64,000 nucleotides of DNA from Mesorhizobium_B sp963522145 (lineage in GTDB: Bacteria > Pseudomonadota > Alphaproteobacteria > Rhizobiales > Rhizobiaceae), in NCBI GenBank assembly GCA_963522145.1, contig CAUQXI010000008.1, positions 1 to 64,000 on the forward strand. Direction: 5' to 3'. A model generated the notes under the pieces. The model searched no databases and had not been told where the DNA came from. It saw only the letters and a program-made list of their open reading frames with translations. Shown piece after piece: positions 34,332 to 42,638 of this stretch. Position numbers and translations under genes: made by a program. The stretch's first letter is position 1; every line of letters begins with the position of its first letter.

Positions 34332-35303
34332 TCAGCCTTGCGTCACGCGGCGCTCGTGCCGGACGGTGCCGGCGGTCAGGATGCGCAAGACCTGCACCGC
34401 TTCCTCGCCGCCCGTGCGCGGCGCCTCACGCGTCTGGATGCAGTGGATGAAATGCTCGAGCTCGCGCGTCAGCGGCAGGCCGGGCTCCACCGGCACGTAG
34501 GACGGCTCGAGCTGCGTGAAGGCCCACTGGCCGCTGTCCTGCCAGACGGCGTGGCGATAAACGGCGAGCTTGCGTTCCCACGGCTCGATGTCGTCGAACA
34601 CCGCCATGGCCTTGGCTCCCACTACGGTTAGCCGCCGCTCGCGATACGGGTTGAGGCGCGAGGCGAACAGATGCGAGCTGATTCCGCCCGGAAAGCGCAT
34701 ATGCAGGTGGGCGAAGTCGCTCAGGTGATCGAGAAGGGCAGCACCCTCGCCGCGCACCTCAATGGGCGCGCTGCCCGTCAGCGCCAGGATCATGGACAGG
34801 TCGTGAGGGGCGAGGTCCCAGAGCGCGTCGTTCTCCGTGTGGAACTTGCCGAGGCCCAAGCGATGCGAGTGGATGTAGCGCACCTCGCCAAGTTCACCGC
34901 TCGCTACCAGCGCCTGCAGCGTTTCAAAGGCGGGATGGAAGCGCAGCACATGGCCTGTCATGAAGACGCGGCCGGCCGCTTTCGCCCGCGCGACCGACTC
35001 TTCCGCATCGGCCACGGACAGGGCGATGGGCTTTTCCACCAGCACATCCTTGCCGTTTTCGGCGGCGCGGATCGCCAAGGCCGCGTGGAACTGCGGCGGC
35101 AGCGCGAGCACCACCGCGTCCACATCAGGACGTTCGAACAACGCGTCGGGTGCGACGGCCAGACAGTCGTGATCGGCGGCAAAGCCCTCCGCACGGGCCG
35201 GATTGGCGTCTGCCACCGCGTGAAGCGCGCCGAGCGCCTTCAACGTGCGGATGTGGTTCGCACCCCAGTAGCCGCATCCGAGCACGGCGATCCGCGGCGT
35301 CAT
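34332..35303 (-). CDS. Gfo/Idh/MocA-family oxidoreductase
   Basis: A 323-aa NAD(P)-dependent sugar dehydrogenase-like protein. It has the Rossmann motif GCGYWGANHIRTL and the family EKPIALS motif with the catalytic lysine. The central His region is LGLGKFHTENDALWDLAPHD. The WG following the GCGY motif and the H-T-E/D-L-APHD block are seen in dehydrogenases acting on UDP-sugar or inositol-like substrates, but the substrate is not assignable. The gene stands alone and its 5' end faces the tRNA-Met gene. Confidence 0.9.
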   Translation of the reverse strand: MTPRIAVLGCGYWGANHIRTLKALGALHAVADANPARAEGFAADHDCLAVAPDALFERPDVDAVVLALPPQFHAALAIRAAENGKDVLVEKPIALSVADAEESVARAKAAGRVFMTGHVLRFHPAFETLQALVASGELGEVRYIHSHRLGLGKFHTENDALWDLAPHDLSMILALTGSAPIEVRGEGAALLDHLSDFAHLHMRFPGGISSHLFASRLNPYRERRLTVVGAKAMAVFDDIEPWERKLAVYRHAVWQDSGQWAFTQLEPSYVPVEPGLPLTRELEHFIHCIQTREAPRTGGEEAVQVLRILTAGTVRHERRVTQG

Positions 35304-35551
35304 GAAATCTTCGCCATGCGAGTTCCACTGCATGATTGGGCTCGAACGGGCAGGTCGTTCGAAAAGAAATGACAGTTGCCGGAGCAGCCGAACCCGCCGG
35401 CGCGGAGTGATACCGATGCGAGCCGGCGAACTCAACCCGTCCCGGCCGTTCCGCGCCCGCGCTTTCACGCTGCTGCGCCAGCTTGACAGCCTTTGCCCCC
35501 CACCCCTATATCCCCGGCCTTGCCGAAGCCGGGCCCGCCCGCCTTGCCGGC

Positions 35552-35628
35552 GGCGGAGTAGCTCAGTCGGTTAGAGCAGAGGAATCATAATCCTTGTGTC
35601 GGGGGTTCGAATCCCTCCTCCGCTACCA
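35552..35628 (+). tRNA. tRNA-Met (anticodon CAT), elongator type
   Basis: A 77-base cloverleaf. The acceptor arm GGCGGAG pairs with CTCCGCT (a G-T pair first), the D-arm is GCTCAGTCGGTTAGAGC, and the anticodon stem GAGGA/TCCTT holds loop ATCATAA (anticodon CAT). The T-arm contains GGTTCGAATCC and CCA is encoded. The first pair is G-T rather than the C-A mismatch of initiator tRNA, and the acceptor does not match tRNA-Ile2, so elongator Met is preferred. Confidence 0.95.
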
Positions 35629-35791
35629 GCATTTCAATGAGTTAGGCCGGTGTTGCCCCGTCTGGTGGTCGTTCCAGAGGTTGGATGGAACTCGACAACA
35701 TGCAGCCAGCCGCGCCCGCCGATGACTGCTTCGCATCTCGCGTGATCGCTCCGCGTGATGCCGGAACTGGTCGGCGCCTGACCCTTGCGCC

Positions 35792-36262
35792 ATGAAGGAG
35801 AAGCAGGCGCGCAAGTTCGTCAGAAAGGATGTGGCGATCCGGCAGGTTGCCGCTCTTCCGTTTCGCGAAAGCGCCACGGGCGAAATCGAGGTGATGCTGC
35901 TCACCTCCCGCGAGACGTCGCGCTTCATCATCCCCAAAGGCTGGCCCATGAAGAAACTGCCCGACTGGAAAGCGGCGGGCGTGGAAGCTAGGCAGGAGGC
36001 AGGGCTGATCGGAGCGGTCGGCAGGAACCCGATCGGCAGCTATCAGTACTGGAAGCGGTTGAAGTCGGTCTTCGTCCCGGTCTCCGTTGCCGTCTTTGCG
36101 ATGGAGGTGAAGAAGGAGAAGCCGGCCTGGCGGGAGATGGGCATGAGGCAGAAGCGCTGGCTGACCGTCAAAGACGCGGTGTCCCTGATCGACGAGCCGG
36201 ACCTTTCGGGTCTGATCGAGCGTTTCGGTGCCGGCTTCCGGTCGAACCCGCAGGCTGGTTAA
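35792..36262 (+). CDS. Nudix-like protein with degenerate box
   Basis: A 156-aa protein resembling diphosphoinositol-polyphosphate-phosphohydrolase-type Nudix proteins of alphaproteobacteria. FIIPKGWPMKKL precedes the helix AAGVEARQEAGLIG. In the Nudix box the first Arg of REUXEE is Val and one Glu is Gln, so metal binding may be reduced. AVFAMEVKKEKPAWREMG and RQKRWLTVKDA follow the family. It lies 164 bases past the tRNA gene. The substrate is unknown. Confidence 0.82.
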   Translation: MKEKQARKFVRKDVAIRQVAALPFRESATGEIEVMLLTSRETSRFIIPKGWPMKKLPDWKAAGVEARQEAGLIGAVGRNPIGSYQYWKRLKSVFVPVSVAVFAMEVKKEKPAWREMGMRQKRWLTVKDAVSLIDEPDLSGLIERFGAGFRSNPQAG

Positions 36263-36324
36263 TCGGCAGCGTCTGCTCAGACAGTTCTTGGCCGATCGTG
36301 TCGATCCTGATGCGCATCAGGCGC

Positions 36325-37650
36325 TCAGGACGTTGAAGGAAGCCTTTCGGCGGAGCCGTAGGGCGGTATGTTGCGGCCGCCATAGCGGCGGACGCGGATA
36401 TTGGCCTGCTCGGCATGGCCGGCGAACCCTTCCAGGGTGGAGAGGCGCGAGGCATATTCGCCGACATGCGCGCTCGCCGCGTTTGTGAGAACGCGCTGAT
36501 AGGTGCAGGTCTTGAGGAACTTGCCGACCCAGAGCCCGCCCGTGTAGCGGGCCGCCTTCATGGTGGGAAGGGTGTGGTTGGTGCCGATCGCCTTGTCGCC
36601 ATAGGCGACATTGGTGCGGGACCCGAGGAACAGCGCGCCGTAATTGGTCATGTTTTGAAGAAACCAGTCATCCCGATCCGTCATCACCTGCACATGCTCG
36701 GAAGCGATGCGGTCGGCTTCGCGGAGCATGTCGTCGTAATCGTCGGCAAGGATCACCTGGCCGTAATCCGCCCAGGCCTGCCGCGCCGTTTCGCCGGTCG
36801 GCATGAGCGGCAGAAGGCGCTCGATCTCCTTTATCGTTTCACGCGCAAGTTTTTCGGACACCGTCAGCAGCACGGCCGGCGAGTTGGGCCCATGCTCGGC
36901 CTGTCCGAGCAGGTCGATCGCACAGATCTCGCCGTCCACCGTCTCGTCGGCGATGACCATTGTTTCGGTGGGGCCGGCGAAAAGGTCGATACCCACGCGG
37001 CCGTAAAGCTGCCGCTTGGCTTCCGCCACGAACGCGTTGCCGGGCCCGACCAGCATGTCCACAGCCGGGATGGAGGCCGTGCCGATGGCCATGGCGCCGA
37101 TCGCCTGGATGCCACCCAGGCAGTAGATCTCGTCCGCTCCGGCAAGTGCCTGGGCGGCGATGATCGCGGGCGCTGGGCGCCCCTTGAAGGGCGGCGCGCA
37201 GGTGGCGACACGCTTCACACCGGCGACCTTTGCCGTCAGCACCGACATATGCGCCGAGGCGAGCAGCGGATATTTCCCGCCGGGCACATAGGCCCCCACT
37301 GAATTGACCGGAATGTGCCGATGGCCGAGCACCACACCGGGAAGCGTTTCCTGCTCGACCGGCAGCATCGACGCTTTCTGGATCTCGGCGAAGTTGCGCA
37401 CCTGGGCCTGGGCGAAGCGGATGTCGTCGAGGTCGTCGGCCGACAATTCGCCGATGGCCGCCTCGATCTCGGCATCCGACAGGCGGAAATCCTTTCGCTC
37501 CCAGTTGTCGAACCTTTTCGACATCTCGCGCACGGCATCGTCGCCCCGCTTCTCGATATCGGCGAGCGCGGCCTCGACGGTTTCGCGCACCTTGCGGTCC
37601 GCCGCCGCGATCGCCGTGGCGTCGCGGCCGTGCTTCAGAAATCGTGCCAT
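36325..37650 (-). CDS. HisD-superfamily dehydrogenase (histidinol/sulfopropanediol dehydrogenase paralogue)
   Basis: A 441-aa zinc-dependent alcohol dehydrogenase of the histidinol-dehydrogenase superfamily. It has YVPGGKYPLLASAHM, GPTETMVIAD, QAEHGPNSPAVL, ASEHVQV, GTNHTLPT and GHAEQANIRVRRY, which include the zinc and catalytic positions. Several blocks (ARYTGGLWVGKFLKT) fit the catabolic branch typified by HpsN (sulfopropanediol 3-dehydrogenase) better than biosynthetic HisD, and no his genes are nearby. It follows a cupin gene on the same strand by 97 bases. The substrate is unassigned. Confidence 0.85.
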   Translation of the reverse strand: MARFLKHGRDATAIAAADRKVRETVEAALADIEKRGDDAVREMSKRFDNWERKDFRLSDAEIEAAIGELSADDLDDIRFAQAQVRNFAEIQKASMLPVEQETLPGVVLGHRHIPVNSVGAYVPGGKYPLLASAHMSVLTAKVAGVKRVATCAPPFKGRPAPAIIAAQALAGADEIYCLGGIQAIGAMAIGTASIPAVDMLVGPGNAFVAEAKRQLYGRVGIDLFAGPTETMVIADETVDGEICAIDLLGQAEHGPNSPAVLLTVSEKLARETIKEIERLLPLMPTGETARQAWADYGQVILADDYDDMLREADRIASEHVQVMTDRDDWFLQNMTNYGALFLGSRTNVAYGDKAIGTNHTLPTMKAARYTGGLWVGKFLKTCTYQRVLTNAASAHVGEYASRLSTLEGFAGHAEQANIRVRRYGGRNIPPYGSAERLPSTS

Positions 37651-37747
37651 TGGATGGTTCCTGCGGGAGGCGATTGGTGTTCAGATGCGGATCATCGCTG
37701 CGGTCGCCGCCCGAGCAGCGCGTGCGGTCGCAATCCGCCGCCGCGTG

Positions 37748-38311
37748 TCAGACCGGATCGAGGCCGTCGCGGAAGTCGTTGAGATCCGCATCCACCGAGG
37801 AGGGGGCGTCGATCCATTCCGCCATGGCCTGCCCCGTGACCGGATCTTTCGCCGGGATCGGGCACATCATGATGCGCTTGGCGGCCGCGCGGAACGTGTC
37901 TTCCGTGAGGTGCTCCTCCTGCATGTTGTCCCAGTCGCGCCCTTCCGGATAGCCGCCGACCATCATGATGTCGTCGGACTGCCCGACCATGCAGTGCGAC
38001 ACCCCGGCAGGCATGACGATCACGTCGCCCGCATCGACCCGCACGACGGTGCCGCCGCGACCAAACAGCTCGACCTCCATCCAGCCGGCCGCGACGCCCA
38101 GGCATTCATGCGTGGTGGAATGGAAATGATGGTAGGTGTAGACGCCTGGATAGCGCCAGTTGTTCAGCCAGTTATTGGCGCGGAAGCGGTCGCGCACCGC
38201 ATCCGCCCCGCCGCCCGAAATCCCGCTGCGATGGATCAGCAGGGGAAAGCGGCTGTTCGGCAGCAGCCCCTTTGGCTTCGAGAAAAGCTGTTCCACCTTG
38301 TGCCCGGTCAT
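37748..38311 (-). CDS. Cupin-domain protein
   Basis: A 187-aa single-cupin protein. The barrel motifs are TYHHFHSTTHECLG (metal-binding histidines), GDVIVMPAGVSHCMVG, and a C-terminal tail (GYPEGRDWDNM) like that of YjlB-type proteins. It may be an isomerase or a dioxygenase-like enzyme. It starts with GGGAGG 8 bases upstream and precedes the HisD-like gene in a probable two-gene operon. Confidence 0.84.
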   Translation of the reverse strand: MTGHKVEQLFSKPKGLLPNSRFPLLIHRSGISGGGADAVRDRFRANNWLNNWRYPGVYTYHHFHSTTHECLGVAAGWMEVELFGRGGTVVRVDAGDVIVMPAGVSHCMVGQSDDIMMVGGYPEGRDWDNMQEEHLTEDTFRAAAKRIMMCPIPAKDPVTGQAMAEWIDAPSSVDADLNDFRDGLDPV

Positions 38312-38562
38312 CGTGTTTTCCTCCCTGTGCCGCAAGCCGGCAGGCAGCGCTTTCCCGCTTTCCTCTGGAGCCTGCTACGCTTGGCCCCCTGCTCCGCGGG
38401 CTCAGGAATCATAGAAGAGAGGGCAGGGAGCACCATTGCGAAGTCCGCGCGCCAGTCCGGCATTTGGGATGGCGACGATGGGAGACGCGCGGGCGGAAGG
38501 TTGGCGCCGCCTTGATCCCGACGCCGACATCTTTCTCGGCGGCTGCGTTGGAAACTTCATAT

Positions 38563-38889
38563 TCAGCGGCGCGACGCGATGCCTCTGATCTCGTTCCAGT
38601 ATTCGTCTGCGACATCGTCGTCGATTTCCACGGCACAGGCACTTTCAGGATAAAGACGATCCTTTCCGTCTCTTCTCGGCCCGGATATCCAGAATTTTTC
38701 ACCGGTTTCAATATCGAAATAGTTGGCCTTGAAGCCGGTACCCTTCAAACTCTGGAACGTCCGATCACCATAGCTGATGGATCTGCCGGTCTTCGAGAAA
38801 GTGACGCGCCCGATCCTGGCCGGGCCGTTGAGCGACACCGACTTCTCTTCGATATACATGATGCGGGTTCTGAACACGGGCATATCCAT
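38563..38889 (-). CDS. Conserved small protein of unknown function
   Basis: A 108-aa protein. FRTRIMYIEEKS, NGPARIGRVTFSKTGRSI, SLKGTGFKANYFDIETGE and KFWISGPRRDGKDRLY form a beta-rich domain that is widespread in bacteria. It is sometimes mislabelled as a DXP-synthase relative, which the sequence does not support. Start codons at 38889 and 38883 are both possible. Confidence 0.75.
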   Translation of the reverse strand: MDMPVFRTRIMYIEEKSVSLNGPARIGRVTFSKTGRSISYGDRTFQSLKGTGFKANYFDIETGEKFWISGPRRDGKDRLYPESACAVEIDDDVADEYWNEIRGIASRR

Positions 38890-38909
38890 CACATCATTCG
38901 CGGCATGAT

Positions 38910-39449
38910 TTATCTGTCAGCGGCCTCGTCACGTCGCCTGCGGAGATGCTCCGACAACGCCTCTGCCGTTCGGTCGAGGCAGGCTTGCGCCTCGGTTTTC
39001 TGCGTTTCGCTCGCGGTCGCGCGCAGTGTCAGGCGGAGCTGCGCCCGGTTGCCGACCGGCGCCTCGAGGGCAGGACCGGCCGCTGCCGTTCCCTTGCGGT
39101 CCCATTCCGCACGGCGGCAAACAAGCGCGGTCTCGCCCGCCGTGAGCCGCACAGTCGCGTCGAGCTCCTCTCCCAGGCTTGCCGCCAAGGCGTCCGCCGC
39201 ATCCTCGAGCCCGGCCAGTCCCATCGCGCCGAAGCCGAGCGCGGCCGCGCCTGAGCCTGGCCACAGGAGGCCCGCCGGATCGCGTTCGACGAGCAGGCCG
39301 TCTTCCAGATGCCGCACCAGGGCGAACGCCGATGAGCGCGGCAGGCCACAGGACAGGGCGAACTGCGCGACCGACTGGCCCGGCTGGCGAGCGAGCACGG
39401 CGAGCGCGCGGCCAAGCTCGTCCAGCCCGCGCGTGGCCTTATGCGGCAC
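38910..39449 (-). CDS. IclR-type helix-turn-helix regulator
   Basis: A 179-aa protein. The N-terminal winged helix-turn-helix (about 8-60: LGRALAVLARQPGQSVAQFA, LPRSSAFALVRHL) is of IclR type. The remaining 110 residues are Ala-rich, look like a reduced ligand domain and end in a basic tail. Its start overlaps the stop of the larger regulator by 11 bases, so the two are translationally coupled and may work together on the sugar transporter genes. Confidence 0.78.
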   Translation of the reverse strand: MPHKATRGLDELGRALAVLARQPGQSVAQFALSCGLPRSSAFALVRHLEDGLLVERDPAGLLWPGSGAAALGFGAMGLAGLEDAADALAASLGEELDATVRLTAGETALVCRRAEWDRKGTAAAGPALEAPVGNRAQLRLTLRATASETQKTEAQACLDRTAEALSEHLRRRRDEAADR

Positions 39450-40830
39450 GGTCGCGCCTTTCGCGCCGCACCGCGGAGCGGTTGTAGCGGTTGCCCGGGT
39501 AGTTCACCCGGAACTGCATGGGGTCGTAGCCCGCGCCGAGACCCGTCGCGAGCATCAGATCGTCCGGCAGATCCCAGCGGACATGGTTTTCCACCACGAG
39601 GTCAGGCTGCACGGAGCGCGTCGCATGTCCGCTCGTCACCGCGATATCGGCCGACACCTCCACACGGCGCGGCACGCTGCGCCCCCGCAGGCAGGCGAGA
39701 AGGGTTTCCACCGCCTTCAATCCCATGGCCGGCGGATAATCGCGGGACGCGAGCGGGATCGCATAGCGCAGGGCAAGCTTGTAGACATGATTGAGATCGC
39801 CGCCCGTGTGTGGCGGGATCGATCCGCGCGCGCGGCCAGCTGCAATAAATGCCTCGATCGAGCCGACGCCCTGAAGCCCGGAACAGGCCCAGACCCCGTC
39901 GATGCGCTCGCCGTCTGCGAGAAGGCGGGACATCTGCGCGAACCCGACATCGCGCTGCCAGCCCGTCCAGATCGGCGCAAGCAGATGGATGCCCGGGAAG
40001 GCGGCAAAGGCACTGAGCGCGCCCGACAGGCGCAGCCGGGCCGGCTCCGCGTCGCGGCGTCCCGCCAGCAGCGCCACGCGGCCTTTCCCCTCAAGATGCT
40101 CGGCCAGCCAGAGCGCGGTGACATGACCGATGCCATGATTGTCGGTGCCGACGGAGCTGGCATAGGCAAAGTCGGGCGGCACGCCGCGGTCCACCAGCAC
40201 CACGGGGATGCCGCGGCGCTCCGCATCGGAAAGCGCCTCGGCGATCGGATGACCGTGCGTCGCGCTGACAACCAGCCCGTCACCGTTGAAGGCGCGGATC
40301 TGCTCGGCCTGGCGTTCTGCCGAATTGTCGGCATCGCCGATCCAGAGATTGCCGATCTCGGCGCGGTAGCGCGACACGGCGAATTCGACGCTGTGAACGA
40401 GCGCGACGCGCCAGGGATTGTCGAGCGAGGCGTTGGAGAAGCCGAGCCTGAGCTTGCCGCGGGGAGGCCGGGTCAGGCTGGAAAAAAGGCGCAGCGCGTC
40501 GGGCTCACGCAGCACCAGCGGCGTTTCCGCGCCGCGCCGCGCCTGAACCGTGCGGCGCGACACGCGCGCCCCGTCGCGTTGCGCCAGCACCTCGTCACGC
40601 GCGAGGGCCAGCGCGACAGCCTGGGGACCGAGCGCGACCCGGCCTCGTCCGCTCCGCTCCACCAGTTTGAACCCTTCAAGCGCTGCAAGCGTGCGATAAA
40701 CGGTGGAGCGAGGCGATCCAACGACCGCGCACAACTCCGCCACGCCCAAAGCGCCATCGGCGCGCGCCAGCGCCTTCAGGATCGCGATGCCGGTCACGAG
40801 CGCCGGCCGCGTGGTCTGTTCTTTCCCCAT
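39439..40830 (-). CDS. IclR-type HTH fused to periplasmic-binding-protein-like sugar sensor
   Basis: A 463-aa regulator. Residues about 8-70 form an IclR-type winged helix-turn-helix (LVTGIAILKALARADGALGV, SPRSTVYRTLAALEGFKLVE). Residues about 126-430 are a type I periplasmic-binding-protein domain as in LacI-family repressors or ribose-binding proteins (LGFSNASLDNPWRV, GIPVVLVDRGV, SSVGTDNHGIG). The sensor echoes the transporter's own binding protein, which has FSNAGVNNPWRV and PVVVFDRGV. The fusion is uncommon: IclR heads usually carry a GAF-like domain and such sensors usually carry a LacI head. The start at 40830 is chosen because the HTH begins there and GGACGGG precedes it. It diverges from the ABC operon. 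Confidence 0.87.
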   Translation of the reverse strand: MGKEQTTRPALVTGIAILKALARADGALGVAELCAVVGSPRSTVYRTLAALEGFKLVERSGRGRVALGPQAVALALARDEVLAQRDGARVSRRTVQARRGAETPLVLREPDALRLFSSLTRPPRGKLRLGFSNASLDNPWRVALVHSVEFAVSRYRAEIGNLWIGDADNSAERQAEQIRAFNGDGLVVSATHGHPIAEALSDAERRGIPVVLVDRGVPPDFAYASSVGTDNHGIGHVTALWLAEHLEGKGRVALLAGRRDAEPARLRLSGALSAFAAFPGIHLLAPIWTGWQRDVGFAQMSRLLADGERIDGVWACSGLQGVGSIEAFIAAGRARGSIPPHTGGDLNHVYKLALRYAIPLASRDYPPAMGLKAVETLLACLRGRSVPRRVEVSADIAVTSGHATRSVQPDLVVENHVRWDLPDDLMLATGLGAGYDPMQFRVNYPGNRYNRSAVRRERRDRAA

Positions 40831-41096
40831 CCCGTCCAGCGTTGTCGCTGTTGTTTCCTTGTGGCGAAGGTGCGGGATGCCCGGCCCACACGTCAAGCCG
40901 CAGCCTCGGCCCCATCGATCCACACGGGAATCTGTCTCAAATGCTGGACTGAACAAAGGAATTTCGGCTGGCGCGGGGTTGCGTTGCAATGTTGGTTTGG
41001 GGCTCGGCGATCCTGTCGGGAGGATGGTGATCCGGTGGAACCGCAGGGGAGGCGGAGGTTGATCGTCAAAGCTTGCCGGGCGGAAGCGGCGCCGAA
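40831..41096. promoter_or_regulatory. Divergent control region of the sugar ABC locus
   Basis: 266 bases between the regulator and the transporter ATPase. It contains a short inverted repeat TTGC-GTT-GCAA (40979-40989) that could be part of an operator. The promoters are not resolvable by eye. Confidence 0.35.
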
Positions 41097-42638
41097 ATGA
41101 TGCCGGCTTCTGCCGGGGCTCGGGCCGCTGCTCAGGCTGCCGTGCCGATGCTGTCCATGCACGACATCTCCAAGAGGTTCGGGAGCTTTTCCGCCCTGAG
41201 CGCGGTGAACTTCGATGTGTTCGCTGGCGAGGTCCATGCGATCTGCGGGGAAAACGGCGCGGGCAAATCGACCCTGATGAAGGTGCTCGGCGGGTCCTAT
41301 CATCCTGACGAGGGCGAGATCAGGCTAAGTGGCCGGCCCGTGCGTTTCGCCCATCCCGTCGAGGCGCGCCGGGCGGGCATCAGCATCATCCATCAGGAAC
41401 TGAGCCTGATGCCGGATCGCAGCGTGGCCGAAAACGTGCTGCTCGGCATGGAGCCCGCGCGGCGCGGGGTTCTCGACCGCGCCGCCATGCGCGCCCGCAC
41501 CGGAGCGCTTCTCGCGCGCGTCGGCGCGCGCTTCGATCCCGATGCGCTTGTGAACACGCTGTCGATCGCCGAGCAGCAGCTCGTGGAGATCGCCAAGGCG
41601 CTGGCGCTGGATGCGCGCGTGGTCGTCATGGACGAGCCGACGGCCGCTCTGGACGATCAGGACGCGCACAAGCTGCTTGCTTTGGTGCGCGACCTGCGCG
41701 CCCAGGGTGTCGCGATCATCTACATCTCCCACCGGATGCCTGAGATCGCGGCGGTGGCCGACCGGGTGACCGTGCTGAAGGACGGCAAGCGCGTCGCGAC
41801 GGAGCCCCTGGCGGCGCTTTCACCCGAAAGCATCGTGCGGATGATGGTGGGCCGCGACCTGGCCGACTTCTACCCGCCGCGCTCACCCGTTCCTTCCGCC
41901 GGCGCCGCCGTTCTGGTGATCGAGGGCGGCGGCAACGCGCTTCTGGACAAGGTCGATCTCCTTGTGCGCGGCGGCGAGATCGTCGGCGTGGCGGGCCTGG
42001 AAGGATCGGGCAAGCGCGCTCTCGGCCGGGCGATCTTCGGCGACGAGCCGTTCACGCGAGGCCGTGTCCGGATCGCCGGAAAAGAAGGCCTGCCGCGCTC
42101 GCCGCGCGAGGCCGTGCGCCGCGGGATCGGCTATCTGTCCGATGACCGCAAGGCCGAGGGCATCGCCCCCCTGCAATCGCTGCGCGACAATGCGCTTTTG
42201 CGCCTGCGCGCCTTTGCGGCGGCACTTCGCCCGCCGCAGGCCGGGCCGATGCGCGGCGCGGCGGTGGACGCAGACTTGCGGGCGCTCGACGTGCGCGCCG
42301 CCGATTTCGGCCAGGACATCCGCGAGCTGTCTGGCGGCAACCAGCAGAAGGTGGTGATCGCGCGCTGGCTGGCGCGTGGGCCCGAACTCCTGGTCTTCGC
42401 CGAGCCCACGCGCGGCATCGACGTGGCCGCCAAGGCCGCGATCTACCGCATCATGCGTGAACTCGCGGACAAAGGACGCGCGATCCTGATGATCTCGTCC
42501 GACCTGCCCGAGATCGTGGGCGTTTCCGACCGGATCGTGGTGATGCATGAGGGCCGGATCGCAGGCGAGCTTCCGGGCGGCGCAAACGAGGAAAGCGTGA
42601 TGCGGCTGGCGCTGGCTCACGAGGAGGATGCGTCGTGA
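41097..42638 (+). CDS. Ribose-type sugar ABC transporter, duplicated ATP-binding protein
   Basis: A 513-aa protein with two fused ATPase domains, as in RbsA/XylG/MglA. The first has Walker A GENGAGKST, signature LSIAEQQLVEIAKAL and Walker B VVVMDEPTAALDD. The second has a degenerate Walker A (GLEGSGKRALG) and signature LSGGNQQKVVIARWL, typical of this class. The start is taken at the ATG at 41097; a TTG at 41073 and later ATGs (41148, 41157) are possible. It overlaps the first permease gene by GTGA. Confidence 0.93.
   Translation: MMPASAGARAAAQAAVPMLSMHDISKRFGSFSALSAVNFDVFAGEVHAICGENGAGKSTLMKVLGGSYHPDEGEIRLSGRPVRFAHPVEARRAGISIIHQELSLMPDRSVAENVLLGMEPARRGVLDRAAMRARTGALLARVGARFDPDALVNTLSIAEQQLVEIAKALALDARVVVMDEPTAALDDQDAHKLLALVRDLRAQGVAIIYISHRMPEIAAVADRVTVLKDGKRVATEPLAALSPESIVRMMVGRDLADFYPPRSPVPSAGAAVLVIEGGGNALLDKVDLLVRGGEIVGVAGLEGSGKRALGRAIFGDEPFTRGRVRIAGKEGLPRSPREAVRRGIGYLSDDRKAEGIAPLQSLRDNALLRLRAFAAALRPPQAGPMRGAAVDADLRALDVRAADFGQDIRELSGGNQQKVVIARWLARGPELLVFAEPTRGIDVAAKAAIYRIMRELADKGRAILMISSDLPEIVGVSDRIVVMHEGRIAGELPGGANEESVMRLALAHEEDAS

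Noticed and set aside
35552..35628. The CAT-anticodon tRNA as initiator tRNA or tRNA-Ile2
   Set aside because: The acceptor arm begins with a G-T pair rather than the unpaired first base of initiator tRNA, and the arms match the rhizobial elongator tRNA-Met pattern.
38272..41100. A 942-codon open frame on the plus strand across the regulator region
   Set aside because: It is antisense to the two IclR-type genes and the small conserved protein, its product is low-complexity and Arg/Ala-rich, and it has no domain. Long open antisense frames are expected at this GC content.
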